Part shown: piece after piece, positions 11,072 through 22,469 of the stretch
How positions within the stretch are numbered: the stretch's first letter is position 1
How the letters are laid out: every line of letters starts with the position of its first letter
DNA from: Ecdyonurus torrentis
Taxonomy: Eukaryota; Arthropoda; Insecta; Ephemeroptera; Heptageniidae
Length of the DNA: 64,000 bases
Assembly: GCA_949318235.1 (NCBI GenBank)
Contig: OX439136.1
Span: forward strand, 3,716,193-3,780,192
Direction: 5' to 3'
Notes under the pieces: model-generated
What the model was told of the DNA's origin: nothing
Seen by the model: only the letters and a program-made list of their open reading frames with translations
The model's database searches: none
Program-made: the position numbers and the translations under genes

Positions 11072-14000
11072 GGGGACTATTTTGATGAAAAAATAGACTA
11101 TTATAATTCTAGTCCTAGCTCCCTAGTTATAATATTTATATAACAGAACTTTCATCATTGCAATAACATTAGCAATCAAGGAAGAAAATAACCTGAACTT
11201 GTCACAGAGTAGTGTGAAGTGTAGTACAAGAGTAGTACAAGACTAAACTGTGATGTGCTCAAGTAGTTTTCTTTCTTGATTGCTAATGTCATTACAATGA
11301 CAAAATATCTAATTTCTCTTATCATAACTTTAACTCTGTGCCATGTGAGACCTCGACCTCTCTATAGAACTTCTACTGTGATAAGGTACTTGCTTGTAAT
11401 TCTATCATTTTCTTTATTATTAAACTGATTTTTTTTTTTCTTAATTTGTTTTTTCTGGAATACAATATAAATTCTAAAATTTTCAGATGAACCTTCAGGC
11501 ATGAAACAAATTATATCTTGTCAGATAACTCAGGGTAAAATTCTGAGCTTGATATGGCTGAAACCTGATTTATTGGTAACTAGTAGTGTTGGAGGTACTA
11601 TATCACTTTGTTCCCTGAGTTCTACAAATCTACAAGTTATAGCCAGGTATCAATGTACTGGCAAATGTAAATCAATCAGTGCAGCTACCTTAATGTCAAG
11701 GTATATTATACTTGGAGATCAGAGTGGAAGTGTGTTTGTACATCAGAGTAACAATTTGGTAAGTTGGCGTAAAATTAAAATTTTGAAAGAAAAGGTTAGG
11801 AGGAACCAGCAATGAAGAAAGTCTCAAAGTTCAGTAGAAATCTTGCTAGCATATATATTATACAATAAATGAGTCTACTTCAAAAAGCATTTATTACAAA
11901 TTCAACAAGGGTGATATACCAGATACTACAGGATGACTAAAGGATGGAAAATATTTGATAATTTAATAGTAATACACTTAATACAGTAAATAAAAGATTT
12001 GGACAACATTTAGTGAGATAGTGAGTGAGCTTTGAACCTTAATTGTTGCCATTCGCTTCCAGTCAAAATATATTTTACAATTAATTTATGAATACTTTGT
12101 ATTAGTATTACTATTTTTACACATTCTTCTAACACTCGATCAATTGAAGGCAACACATCACAGATAGGATGAATAATAAAGAAAAGGATATAAATGCCAG
12201 CAAGGGCTTTATCATAGTAGAAGTTGTTTGGAGAGGTTGAGGTCTCACAAGGCACAGAGTTATAGTTATAAAAATGTTTTTAACTGTGTTCCATTTTTCT
12301 TACACTGCAATTTTTCTATTTCCAGACGTTAGTTCAAAAAGTACCTCGACAAATATGTGCAGATGGAGTCACCAGTTTAAATTGTGTTGGCTCTCAAGTA
12401 GCTGCTACTGGGAAAGATGGACGTCTGCATTGGTTCAAACTAAACAGTGGGGGTCAATTGTATCCTCTATCATGTCAACTCTCTCGTTTAGGCTGGCTCT
12501 TAGGAATGAGAGATTCTCAATTTGGAACTTTAGCTTTGGCAGTACATAGAGAGATTTTCACTGTTTGGAGCTTACAGCAACAAAGAACTTTGTTGCAAGT
12601 GGAATGTGGTGGGGGACATCGGTAAGTTTTTTTTTTTTTTTTTTTTTTTAATAATTAACATACCAATAATAAAGAATAGAGTTACCAGCAGGGGCCTTAC
12701 CACAGTAGAAGTTGTATGAAGAGGTTGAAGTCTCACGTGGCACAGTTTTTTTGTTATAAATTAAGGTTCATTTCATAACTGAGAGCTTTTGTCATATGTT
12801 AATAACATTATCAATCAAAGAAGAAAATTACTTGAGCACATCACTGAGCAGTGTCTATAGTCGAGGCAAAAAGTCTGTGGACTCCAACTTCAAAAAATTA
12901 TATCTCGTTAAATAAACCATGCATTAAAAAAATAACAACATATCCTGAATTCTTGGTATGTTGGCTGTAAATACAATGTTTTAGTTTTGTCCTGCACGTT
13001 ACGGTTCATTAGCAACGGCGTGATATATGACGTAACCTACCAAAATTACGCATAAAAAGTAGTGTATCTTGCTCAAAAATTATCTAAAAAATCTAAAATT
13101 TTGTACAATTGTGTATGTCAATATCTTACGTGCATACAGTTAATTTCAAAAATTTTAATTAATAATTAGTCATGAAATGAAACAATTAATATGCGCCACT
13201 TCGGCGTACGCCTGCAAAGCAGCCAGTTAGTTTTAAATCATGTGAATTACATACACTTATCCATTGATATGTCTATTTTTCATAAAACAAACTCAAAATA
13301 TCAAATTCAAAATATTGAAATTTATAATTGAAAAAATCAGAGCAATACAAATTTAGTAAAAAAATGCCTTTTGCGAATTATAATATTACCTTTTTTACCT
13401 GTAAAAAGAATGGCCAATAATAACAAGAGGTAGCTCATCTCCGCTTTTATTATACACTGCCTGGGTGGTGTGAAGTCGCTGAGGTTACCTCTTGTATTAT
13501 TAGCCGTTCTTTTTACAGGTAAAAAAGGTAATATTATAATTCGCAAAAGGCATTTTTTTACTAAATTTGTATTGCTCTGATTTTTTCAATTATAAATTTC
13601 AATATTTTGAATTTGATATTTTGAGTTTGTTTTATGAAAAATAGACATATCAATGGATAAGTGTATGTAATTCACATGATTTAAAACTAACTGGCTGCTT
13701 TGCAGGCGTACGCCGAAGTGGCGCATATTAATTGTTTCATTTCATGACTAATTATTAATTAAAATTTTTGAAATTAACTGTATGCACGTAAGATATTGAC
13801 ATACACAATTGTACAAAATTTTAGATTTTTTAGATAATTTTTGAGCAAGATACACTACTTTTTATGCGTAATTTTGGTAGGTTACGTCATATATCACGCC
13901 GTTGCTAATGAACCGTAACGTGCAGGACAAAACTAAAACATTGTATTTACAGCCAACATACCAAGAATTCAGGATATGTTGTTATTTTTTTAATGCATGG

Positions 14001-17000
14001 TTTATTTAACGAGATATAATTTTTTGAAGTTGGAGTCCACAGACTTTTTGCCTCGACTATAGTCTTGTACTCTTTGATTGACAAAAGCTCTCAGTTATGA
14101 AATGAACCTTATTTTAAAACAAAAAACTGTGCCACGTGAGACCTCTCCACTCCATAGAACTTCTACTATGGTAAGGCCCTTGCTGGTAACTCTAACCTTT
14201 TCTTTATTGTTATTGTTCCTAACCACGAATTTTTTTCCCTTAAACTAATAATACTGTACCATAACATTGAAAATTTAGCCGCAATTATTTGAAGAGTTAA
14301 AAATTCATTGTAATATTTCTATGGCATTATATTAAATTCTCAAAATTTAATACTTTCAAATGCACATTCCTACTAAATAAATCTGATTTGCTATGTTAAA
14401 GTTTCCCCATATATTTAACATTTAGTGGCATAAACGCTGTGGTCAGATTTATCCAGGAAGAGTGTATGTGTTTGATAAACTTTTCTATTACTAGAAACTT
14501 TGTGCATTTTATTTTTTATTTATTATTATTATTTTCATGCTATAAATATATGAAAAAAATCATCGCGGTTAATGCTACTAAAACAATAGGATAGAAATAG
14601 ATGAGAGAAATTAGAGAACAGTGTATTAAAAGATTATGCAAAACGAAGTTCTCTAATTTTGATAGTCACTGGTGAATTAATTTGAATCCCTATCTTTCAA
14701 TACACGGTGCTCTAATTTCTCTCATCTATTTCTTTCCTATTGTTTTATTTTCATGCTAATAAGTTAATTGTGTTTGTATAGATCATGGGACTTTGCTATT
14801 CAAAATGGAAAAATGGAGTTTACTTTTGTCAGAGAAAAAGTTGTGTATCTTGTGAGCTCAGAAATCACCAACTTAGTGAAACCACTGCTTCGGGTATGTA
14901 AATTGATTGCTTATATTCATATTCAAAATGTCTTTATTAATGGCAAAAGTAAAGTCAAGAATGCCTCTTAAAGGGGGGGAAAAAAACTTGACTATTTTAA
15001 ATTGATTGCTAAAAATATTATTTATAGTTAATGATAAAGTGAACCATGGTGACTTTGAGCACCCATTTATCTCTACTTTGGGCACTCATTTAAAAAATTT
15101 GAAACATGTCATTAAGATCATAAACAAAATTGAACAATAGAGGTTTTTCAAATTTATAAAATGAGGTCCCAAGACAGAGATAATTGGTTGTTCAAAGTCA
15201 CCCCAGTTGACTGTACTGTACATAATAATTTTTTTATGCATTTTTTAATATCTTTTTAATATAATAATTATTTTTTGTAGTTAATTTTACACAAGAAATA
15301 ACCACTTAAATATATCATTTCATTCTACTCTTGTTGTTGATGTTGTTTGTGGATATGGTTGTGAAAATACATAATAATGGAAAGGATAGCATTAGTTTTT
15401 CACTCAGTATTTAAAGTTGAAAAAGTAAAAATTGATGTTAGTTTATTGACGGCTACTTGAGGATTAACCTCAGACCTAGAAAAAGTAAAATATCTCAAAA
15501 TTGGTTCGACAATTTTTTTCAAAACTTTAGGGGGGGGGGGGGGGTAAAAATATCATGATCTACGAGCTCCAGTTAACAGAATATTCAAAATTTATTTGTG
15601 ACTCGAGATAATTAGGATTAAATTTTGCATATGATTAGCATTTTTTTTTTTTTTTTCAAATTTAAAAAAATTTGGTTTGACAACTTTTTATGAAACTTTC
15701 TGATGTTATAGATGTTTCCAAGCTTTATCGATCACTTTTTGTTTTATATTTCAAAAATATTTCTGGTTCGAGAAAACTAGGCGCTGGTTTGCCCATTTGA
15801 ATAACATTGATTTTGAATTTCGCGGCAAAATAAAAATTGTTAAAAATTAATTGTGAGAAATGCATGGGAATTATGAAGAAACTGTGCTTGAACTTCTATT
15901 TTGTATAAATGAGATCTATTCAAAAAAAATTTTAAAAATATTTTACGATAAGTTTTTGAAAAAAGGGGAGGGGCCAGGCCTGAGGTTCACTGTTAAAAAA
16001 GAGATTACTATCTTATTTATGCCATTTTTCTCAGCATGAAATGCTGTAGCTATTGGTGGCCTGTTTTTTTTTATTTGAACAATGCTTAGTAATGTTTTGT
16101 TTAATGTTTACTTAGGGTGCTCTACACAGCAAACTTATCAACTCCCTGCTAACTTTACCCTCAATTGAAAACTCACCACAAATCTTAGTTTCTGCTGGAG
16201 ATGAAGGTTCTGTGAGGTTATGGAATGCAGTAGATGGTCACCAAGTCACAGCGCTACATTGTCATCTCTCAAGTGTACGAGCTCTGTGCTGTCACTTACA
16301 TAAGGACATTATGTACTTGTTTTCTGCAGGAGGGAGAGCTCAATTGATAGCATGGAAAATTGCAAATGTTACCTCTGATTGTAAGTACAATAGGTAATTA
16401 ATATATCTTATAGTGTGTAAAAGTTTATTAGAAAAAAAAAAAAAAAAAAACGCTTTAAGTTAGTAAAAAATTAGTAAATTGATAATTTCAAAACTTAAAT
16501 TTTAATATTTATTTTCTTTCTTATCCATATGGTGAGGGTTCTGAAATTATTTTTTAAAGTAGTTTAGATTACATTAATATGATACAAACTAATAGAAGAT
16601 GAACTTTTTAATTTCAGAGCTTATTACAATCCCTGAGCTATTATGTAGTTTTAATAATGATCTATGGATGATCTGGATTTAGAAATGGCAATCCAAAAAA
16701 CTAAAATCTGTATAGATATATAAAATCATTAAAATAATAATTAAACCACTATCTCCATTTGAGATTTTCAGTTGACGCTGATGCCTGGCACCAACTCTCA
16801 TTTGGTTTCTCCCTATATAATTTTAACGTCACATGTTTGCCCATACCGCGATGGTATCTTTCCTTTTCCTAAATACAAAAAAAAAAAAAAAAAAAAAAAA
16901 AAAGTTAAAATATTTTCTCTACTGTTATTGTTATTTCTCCCTGTTATTGTAAGCTCATACCATCTCCTATTTCCCATTTTTTCTCTATTTATCTGTGTTT

Positions 17001-17926
17001 TTCTATCAAATCTTATAATTATCTAATCTAATTGCAACTATTTTACAGTGCATATAGAAGAGCTGGACAATCATATGCTATGTGAAGCACCATTAAGTAA
17101 AACTCCGTGGGCAGATACTCACTTCAGACCTAGGGCTAACCCTGAAACTAGGTACATGTCCTTATGTGTTCTTGATACAGATGTCAAAGGTATCACCATC
17201 TTAGCAGCTTGCTCTGATATCATGTTAAGGTAAGCATATATACAAGGATATAAGAGTATTTCTAATGATTCTCTTAACCTAATAGGAAGCTTTACTTTTA
17301 GTTGGTGTTTTATAGTATCTAAAAATTACTTAAAAGTTCTGTTTGCTGTAAGATAGGATTTGTTTAATATTATTTTTTAATTTTTTTTACTATAAATAGT
17401 AGGGAATCATATTTTCAATGTTATGTGGCAAACCAACAATTGAAATGTAAAAAAATATTTATTTAATTTCAATAATACATCATGACAGTCATGAAGGGAT
17501 CCATTTCTTTTTCACGTATTAAAGTAATAAATAATGATAGTAAAATGAAAAAAATATATACAGTAGGCTATATAAGTAATCAGCAAGGGCCTTACTTTAG
17601 TGAGTATTATAGTCTTATAGTTTAGTGAAAATCTTGCTAGCACAGAGGCAAATATTGTATAGCTTTTGGCACTAAACTATAAAAGAAGTAGAGTAGTGTA
17701 TGCCTTCCTTTGTCAGTCCAAACTATCCATGGGCCAAACACACTCACGTCAGAAGCATAAAAAAGCACATTGTAAAGCCATTGTTTGTTTCTTTTTTCTT
17801 TTCTTTTTTTTTATTATTTTTTTTTTCTGGCTATTAATTATTATAATTTTTATTAGGTATACCTAACATGATAGTGTAATTTCCTTGATATCAAATGTCA
17901 TAATAAAATAAAATAAATCATAAATA

Positions 17927-17973
<47 letters not shown>

Positions 17974-17992
17974 ACATAAATAAATATAAATA

Positions 17993-18035
<43 letters not shown>

Positions 18036-19219
18036 ACATAAATAAAAATAAATATAAATATAAATAAATAAAATTAATAATGATAATAGAATACCTTCCT
18101 TGGCTATAAATAAATAATACCCTACTTTCATTTTCAGAACATTCTACTTAAATTTTGAAAGCAACAAAATCTCAGTAAAACTTACTGTTCATTTTCATTC
18201 CTGTTGCATACTTCGTGTCACTTGCTGTAATCAAATCGCAGTCTCTGCGTCTTGTGATGGCATGCTAGCATTATGGAATATTAAAGATTTATTAGATATT
18301 GATAACCAGCAGCCTAAAGTAAACTCCAAAGACTGTGATCAATCTAAAGTACAAATTTTACTAGAAAAAAAATTAGAAGATCCAAATACATCTTCCAAGA
18401 AGTCAAAAATTGATTCAGTAAACTCAACTGAAATCAAATTAGTGCCAAAGTGGAGTAATAGAGTTCATCAAAGTGGAATTAACTGTCTTACGATGTATCA
18501 AACTTCTTCTACATCTTATTTATTAATTTCTGGTGGAGATGATAATAAATTAGCTGTTAGCGAGATTGTAACTGACGAGGATCAAGTTACTCTTACAACG
18601 GTATGGTCTACAAATCAAGCTCATACTACAGAAATTACAGGTAAAAAATAACACTCATTTGTTAGTTTTCTCCTCTTTTAAATTGATGATTCAGTATTGT
18701 AATATAGAAACTTTTTTTACTTTTTTTTTTCTTCAAAATTATGAGTTTTGAGCAGATCTACTTTTATTTACATTTTTGAATTGTAATAACATATTTTATG
18801 ATTCAATCAACAACTGATGCTAAAATTCCAATGTTATTCTTATGAGAAAAACTCGAGCTAGTGGTAAAATATATTAACATGTGTACTATTTGTCACAGTC
18901 TAAAAAAAAAAAAAAAAAAATCTAAAATTACTGTAAAAAAAAAAAATCTGCTGTGGCATAAATAATGCTTGGGGGATAAATCAGTGTGATGTGCTTTCCA
19001 GACTTAATTGCTATAACTATACAAAATAAATTTACAGGTGTTCACTTTCTCAATGCTGAAATGTTTGTATCAACTTCTATTGACCAAAGAGTAATAATAT
19101 GGCTTAACACAGCAAGGGACCAATGGCAACAAGTTGCATACAAAACCTCAACAATAGCTGATATCCAGGGACTTGCAGTATGGAATTTAACCAGGTATGG
19201 TAATTCATACTTAAGTCAA

Positions 19220-19254
<35 letters not shown>

Positions 19255-20246
19255 CAAATTCTTTAGCTTGCATTATAGGCCTACTTTTAAATTTCTGCAT
19301 TTTTATTTTATTCTTATCTCTGTTTTGCATGTTCACTATTGTTGTCTTTATTGCAATCATAATTTGTATTCAAACAAAATGATGTGAAAGAAAATAAATA
19401 AACTATTACAATTAGGGGAAATTAAAAGAACAAGATTGTGGAAAACAACAAGAGCCTTACCATAGTGAAGAAAGTCCATATTTTGGTGAAAATCTTGCTA
19501 TAGTTTGTCATAGTTCATCTCTGCAATGAGTCTGTACGAACAAAGTCACTAACATACAAATATACATACTCAGTTTCTCTTAGAGTGATGGACCTCCAGC
19601 TTTCCAATGTGTTTATCGCCATGCTAGCAAGATTTTCACCAAACTACTTTCTTCACCATGCAGCCATTGCTGGTTTTCTATAGCTATATTTTTTCCTTTT
19701 AATTTTATCATAGTAAATTAAATAAAAATACATAGATTTGAACAATGTGGAATACGAAATTGTGCTGTTAATTGATAGAGACACCTTGCATAAGAAGTCC
19801 CTGCAAATTAGCAGATCAATTTTCAATTCCCCAATTTTTAAAAGCTACCAATGAGTTATTCTATCATATTTTTATCAATCAACTATCACAAAGTCGAATT
19901 TTTTCCCATAATTATTATATAAAAAAAAAAGTATTAATGCATACCTATCCCCTATTATAGATAATCAAAGAAAAGTAATAGATAGGCCTATAATTAAAGC
20001 ACACTATATTACGCGAAAATATATCGTGTAATATAGCTTTCAATATAGCGTGCTTTAATTATATTACTTTTCTTTGATTTGCATTTGAAACTGTAATGGT
20101 TTTTGTCTCATATTATCCTATAATATAGATACTGTATTATAGATAAATTACATAATTAAATTAATATTTCTTATGTTTTCCTCAGATCCAGTTGCAAGAT
20201 TTGTGTTTATGGAAAAGGATCAGAAGTAATGAATGTATCCTGGTGA
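5171..20246 (+). CDS. WDR6: WDR6, WD-repeat cofactor of tRNA 2'-O-methyltransferase
   Basis: Sixteen exons join in frame into 1002 residues (human WDR6 is about 1120): 5171-5252, 5314-5482, 7153-7311, 7751-7895, 8843-9046, 9264-9368, 9844-10018, 10608-10730, 11487-11758, 12326-12621, 14782-14893, 16116-16380, 17049-17229, 18138-18640, 19038-19194, 20186-20246. All junctions are GT-AG. The N-terminus (TDVTAIKIINTKVLAG, then FDGQKIHGF) and the stretch GGGHRSW match WDR6. WD-type blades are visible near residues 202-212 (SSSDDRSVRVW), 639-650 (SAGDEGSVRLW), 797-810 and 940-953. Known role of the family: the WDR6/Trm734 protein partners the FTSJ1/Trm7 methyltransferase for 2'-O-methylation of tRNA position 34, in the cytoplasm. 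The start is the first ATG that opens the conserved N-terminus. Nearly every long intron carries palindromic elements. The small last exon (GKGSEVMNVSW) is the least certain part. Confidence 0.93.
6270..6613 (+). mobile_element. LINE 3' end with poly-A tail
   Basis: This is the plus-strand copy of a repeat whose minus-strand copies lie at 24655-25044 and 58455-58775. It encodes a broken tail of a reverse-transcriptase protein ending in a C-x2-C ... H ... C motif, then an untranslated part, GTGTTTAATAAATTA and a poly-A run (6593-6613). That end structure marks a non-LTR retrotransposon truncated at its 5' side. It lies in WDR6 intron 2. Confidence 0.7.
6713..6925. mobile_element. Palindromic element with GC-rich arms
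   Basis: CGATGGCTCTGCGGAAAACTG at the left is mirrored by CAGTTTTCCTTGGAGCCATCG at the right. Inner arms contain CTCCGCGCGCATC and GATGTTCCAAATTT-like inverted parts. About 213 bp. Confidence 0.7.
7345..7500. mobile_element. Palindromic element just after WDR6 exon 3
   Basis: ATCTCCACGGGTGCAATTTTGGCACATG at the left mirrors CATGTGCCAAAATTGCACCCACGGAGAT-type sequence at the right. The left end is 34 bp beyond the exon 3 donor. The centre includes ACACCTGTACAGG. Confidence 0.7.
8032..8345. mobile_element. Family A palindromic MITE (GGCGTAGAACACC ends)
   Basis: A palindrome of about 310 bp. The arms start AAGGCGTAGAACACCTTGAA and end in the inverse; TTAA lies on both sides. The core has TGATGTCACAGCTCGCC on one arm and GTGACGTCACTGACCGGC on the other. 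Full relatives: 33644-33963 and 40064-40377. Degraded ones: 47684-47810, 50935-51175, 63576-63835. Confidence 0.88.
8488..8790. mobile_element. Family H hairpin element
   Basis: The left arm has AAGGCACAGTTAACACAAAT; the right arm has its inverse TTTGTCTTAACTGTGCCATC. Outer arms read AGGAAAACTAACAAAAACCT and the inverse TGTTAGTTTCTC. It occupies most of WDR6 intron 4. Relatives: 22861-23540 (split), 29727-29930, 31330-31585, 37895-38150, 41878-42020, 49320-49460 (half). Confidence 0.75.
10770..11410. mobile_element. Family D hairpin element
   Basis: The left arm ATACCAGCAAGGGTAGTAG (from ~10788) and the right arm GATAAGGTACTTGCTTGTAA (to ~11405) are inverted family D ends. Inner arms carry ATTAGCAATCAAGGAAGAAA and its inverse around 11170-11300. 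Poly-T tracts at 10910-10926 and 11040-11064 break the structure. Confidence 0.65.
11790..12262. repeat. Fragments of families C and D
   Basis: 11790-11865 matches the left arm of family C (GGAGGAACCAGCAATGAAGA ... AATCTTGCTAGCA). 12172-12262 matches the left arm of family D (CCAGCAAGGGCTTTATCATA ... GGAGAGGTTGAGGTCTCACA). Neither has its second arm here. Confidence 0.55.
12662..14250. mobile_element. Family D hairpin element with a nested insertion and one-sided tail
   Basis: Outer arms: TTACCAGCAGGGGCCTTACC (from 12682) and its inverse GGTAAGGCCCTTGCTGGTAA (14170-14189). Next inward, GGTTCATTTCATAACTGAGA is mirrored at 14088-14110. The right side alone continues with CCTAACCACGAATTTTTTTC and CCTTAA (14218-14245), the tail shared with families C and E. 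The middle is occupied by the 1.2-kb palindrome at 12856-14063. Confidence 0.75.
12856..14063. mobile_element. 1.2-kb near-perfect palindrome (foldback transposon)
   Basis: The two arms, 12856-13433 and 13486-14063, are almost identical in inverted orientation (about 578 bp each) around a ~52-bp spacer. The ends read CTATAGTCGAGGCAAAAAG and the inverse, giving TA at each border. No long reading frame is present. It lies inside the family D copy in WDR6 intron 10. Confidence 0.9.
14543..14746. mobile_element. Family E hairpin element with 12-bp target duplication
   Basis: ATTTTCATGCTA occurs exactly at 14531-14542 and 14747-14758, flanking the element. The left side alone carries the tail GAAAAAAATCATCGCGGTTAA; the hairpin body then runs from ACTAAAACAATAGGATAG to its inverse CTATTGTTTT. 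The right boundary is 35 bp before WDR6 exon 11. Confidence 0.82.
15445..15995. repeat. Candidate short-TIR element with G and T tracts
   Basis: GATTAACCTCAGACCTAG near 15462 is roughly mirrored by GGCCAGGCCTGAGGTTCACT near 15972. Inside are a G tract (15530-15543), a poly-T tract (15642-15656) and repeated TTGGTTCGACAA-like strings. The terminal match is short, so this is tentative. Confidence 0.4.
16905..17040. repeat. Right half of a family G hairpin element
   Basis: CTGTTATTGTAAGCTCATACCATCTCC ... TTTTTCTATCAAATCTTATAATTATC matches the right arm of family G at 22720-22805. A poly-A tract (16879-16903) precedes it. It reaches the acceptor of WDR6 exon 13. Confidence 0.6.
17580..17745. repeat. 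Family C fragment
   Basis: AGCAAGGGCCTTACTTTAGT and GTGAAAATCTTGCTAGCACAGAG match the left arm of family C. The right arm is missing apart from a diverged TTCCTTTGTCAGTCC. Confidence 0.5.
17905..18075. repeat. AAAT tetranucleotide array
   Basis: About 170 bp of TAAA/AAAT units with interspersed ATAA and CATAAA variants, ending 62 bp before the acceptor of WDR6 exon 14. Confidence 0.95.
19436..19690. mobile_element. Diverged family C hairpin element
   Basis: The left arm AACAAGAGCCTTACCATAGT ... GGTGAAAATCTTGCTA pairs with the right arm GCTAGCAAGATTTTCACCAA ... GCAGCCATTGCTGGTTTTC. In WDR6 intron 15. Confidence 0.6.
19966..20080. mobile_element. Short palindromic MITE
   Basis: AATCAAAGAAAAGTAATA at the left mirrors TATTACTTTTCTTTGATT at the right. 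The inner arms are ATTAAAGCACACTATATTAC and its inverse. About 112 bp, ending ~105 bp before the last WDR6 exon. Confidence 0.8.
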
Positions 20247-20351
20247 TACAATTTCATTTTTTATCTATAAAATATTCATGAATATAAATTAAATATAATA
20301 CATAATATATATACCAATTGCATTTATTTATTGGACATCTTTAAACACTTA

Positions 20352-20677
20352 TAAATATGTGAAAAAGCCATCGCGGTTAATGCTACTAAAACAATAGGAT
20401 AGTGATAGGACGAGAGAAATTAGAGCACCGTGTATTGAAAGTTAATACAGAGCAAAATTCTCTAATTTTGATAGTATAATGGAGTAGGGATTCAAATCAA
20501 TTCACTAGCATTTTGGCTAGGACATTTTATATGAAAACGTCCTAGCCAAAATGCTAGTGAATTGATTTGAATCCCTACTCCATTATACTATCAAAATTAG
20601 AGAATTTCGCTCTGTATTAACTTTCAATACACGGTGCTCTAATTTCTCTCGTCCTATCACTATCCTATTGTTTTAGT
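20352..20677. mobile_element. Family E hairpin element with 15-bp target duplication
   Basis: ATCTTTAAACACTTA occurs exactly at 20337-20351 and 20678-20692. Between them the left side has the one-sided tail AAAAAGCCATCGCGGTTAATG. A near-perfect palindrome then runs from ACTAAAACAATAGGATAGTG to its inverse, with centre near 20530. Confidence 0.88.
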
Positions 20678-22034
20678 ATCTTTAAACACTTAACAGATAT
20701 TTATTGTTATAACAACTAACAACATTAATTTACATAAAAAATTGCATGGTTATAACTTCATTAAATCTATAGGTTTAATCAACATCTACTCTGACAATTT
20801 TCAATTTATTAAAAATGTACATATCTATTAATAATAATGCAAATTTAACTGTTATAATTTTTCATTGTTGCTAATATATAAGGCATGTTTGTAAACCCTG
20901 ATTTTAGTTCTCCAAACAAAAAAAATTGACAATCACTTCATGATTTTGAAGGTGGGAAATCAGCTACAGCCAACCGGGGTGAAATTGAAACTCCAATCAT
21001 GTGCAAGCTTTTACTTTTCCCTATCTTGCCAGACACAGAGTACTTTGACAGCGGGTCTGTGATTAGCTTTCAATTTCACCCCGCACTTTCAATTTCACCC
21101 CAGTTGACTGTACTAAGGGATTTGAATAAAAAGTTTGCTAATAAGAAAGAAAAATGTGAAATTTTGCAGTGATACATTAGGATAAGAAATCTTCAAAATT
21201 TTGAAAAAAAGTTAGTGGATTCATCAATCTAGATTTTAAATTATGATTATTATAATTTTTTTTTTTTTTTTTAACTTTTAGTCCCATAAGAGCCCATGTT
21301 CATTTCAATAATTATTTTTTCTCTTATCTGATGGCCATGTGTTCTGAAAATTTTATCACAGGTAACTGTTACTATTAACTTTTCAATGACATCATAAAGT
21401 TTAAAAAAATTCTTTTTAGATTGTGAGATACACGACTTCTAAATACAACCAAATGGGAGTGACCATTTATTTGGGGCAAGGTAAAAGATTTACAAACAAA
21501 AGCCTATTGCCTATAGGCCTTGTGATTGCATAGTGGGTTTCTTTAGGAAAAGCATTGCAATTACAAAATTAATTAAATTTAATAAATTTAAAAAATCACT
21601 AGTTTCAAATATTGAAAACAAACATAACACTTTAACCTAAAAAGAAAAAAAAAAAAAAAAACATATATAAAAAAAAAAGACAATCTCATTATGAATACAA
21701 AAAGACTTCTTCAAAACCCCAAAATATCACAAAACCAAAACCAGCCTTTTCCATTAATTACCTATATAAAAACAACACAAATAAAACATTTATTCTTGTG
21801 TTATTTACCTAGGAACATAAAAGCTTGGATAATATTTTATCAGTCCCAAAAATAATAATTAATATCAGCTTTCATTTATATACATATTGTAAAAATTGTA
21901 ATAATGCAGTTTTCTATCCTTTTCTTTTATATCACCATTTAAAAATTCTTATTATATTTGTATTGTATTTATAATTTATTAAATGTTTGATTATTATAGT
22001 ATAATTGCTAATTATCTACTGCACTTTAGGTTAG

Positions 22035-22380
22035 AAGGAATATAAACCATCGTGGTTAGGTATCATAAATTTGAAAGAAAAGGATCGGAAAAAACAGCAA
22101 GGTCTTACCATAGTGAAGAGAGTCTCATACTTTGGTGACAAATCTTGCTAGAACAGATAAAAAAAAACTAACACATGGATATATTTTGGCAATAAACTCC
22201 AAGAGAGATGGAGTGTGTTATGTCTTCATCAGTCCTCACAGACGTGCATTCATAGTTTCACGTCATGTGTTAGTTTTTTATATCTGTGCTAGCAAGATTT
22301 TCACTAAACTATGGGACTCTCTTTTCTATGGTAAGACCCTTGCTGGTTTCTCCTATATCCTTGTCTTTCAAATTTCTTGT
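22035..22380. mobile_element. Family C hairpin element with 12-bp flanking repeat
   Basis: ACTTTAGGTTAG (22023-22034) and ACTTTAGTTTAG (22381-22392) flank it with one mismatch. The left tail reads AAACCATCGTGGTTAGGTAT. Arms: AGCAAGGTCTTACCATAGTG and its inverse TATGGTAAGACCCTTGCTGG. Confidence 0.78.
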
Positions 22381-22469
22381 ACTTTAGTTTAGGCCTTTAA
22401 TTGTTTAAAACTTTAATTATTTATACAAGCTCTGGTAGGTATTATTCTATATTGTATATTTATAGTAAA

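Noticed and set aside
14425..14530. Alternative WDR6 exon 11 starting TGGCATAAACGC
   Set aside because: It joins in frame for a while but lacks WDR6 similarity. The exon at 14782 restores the conserved GGGHRSW segment.
17898..18131. Minus-strand frame rich in LFIY
   Set aside because: It is the translation of the AAAT microsatellite.
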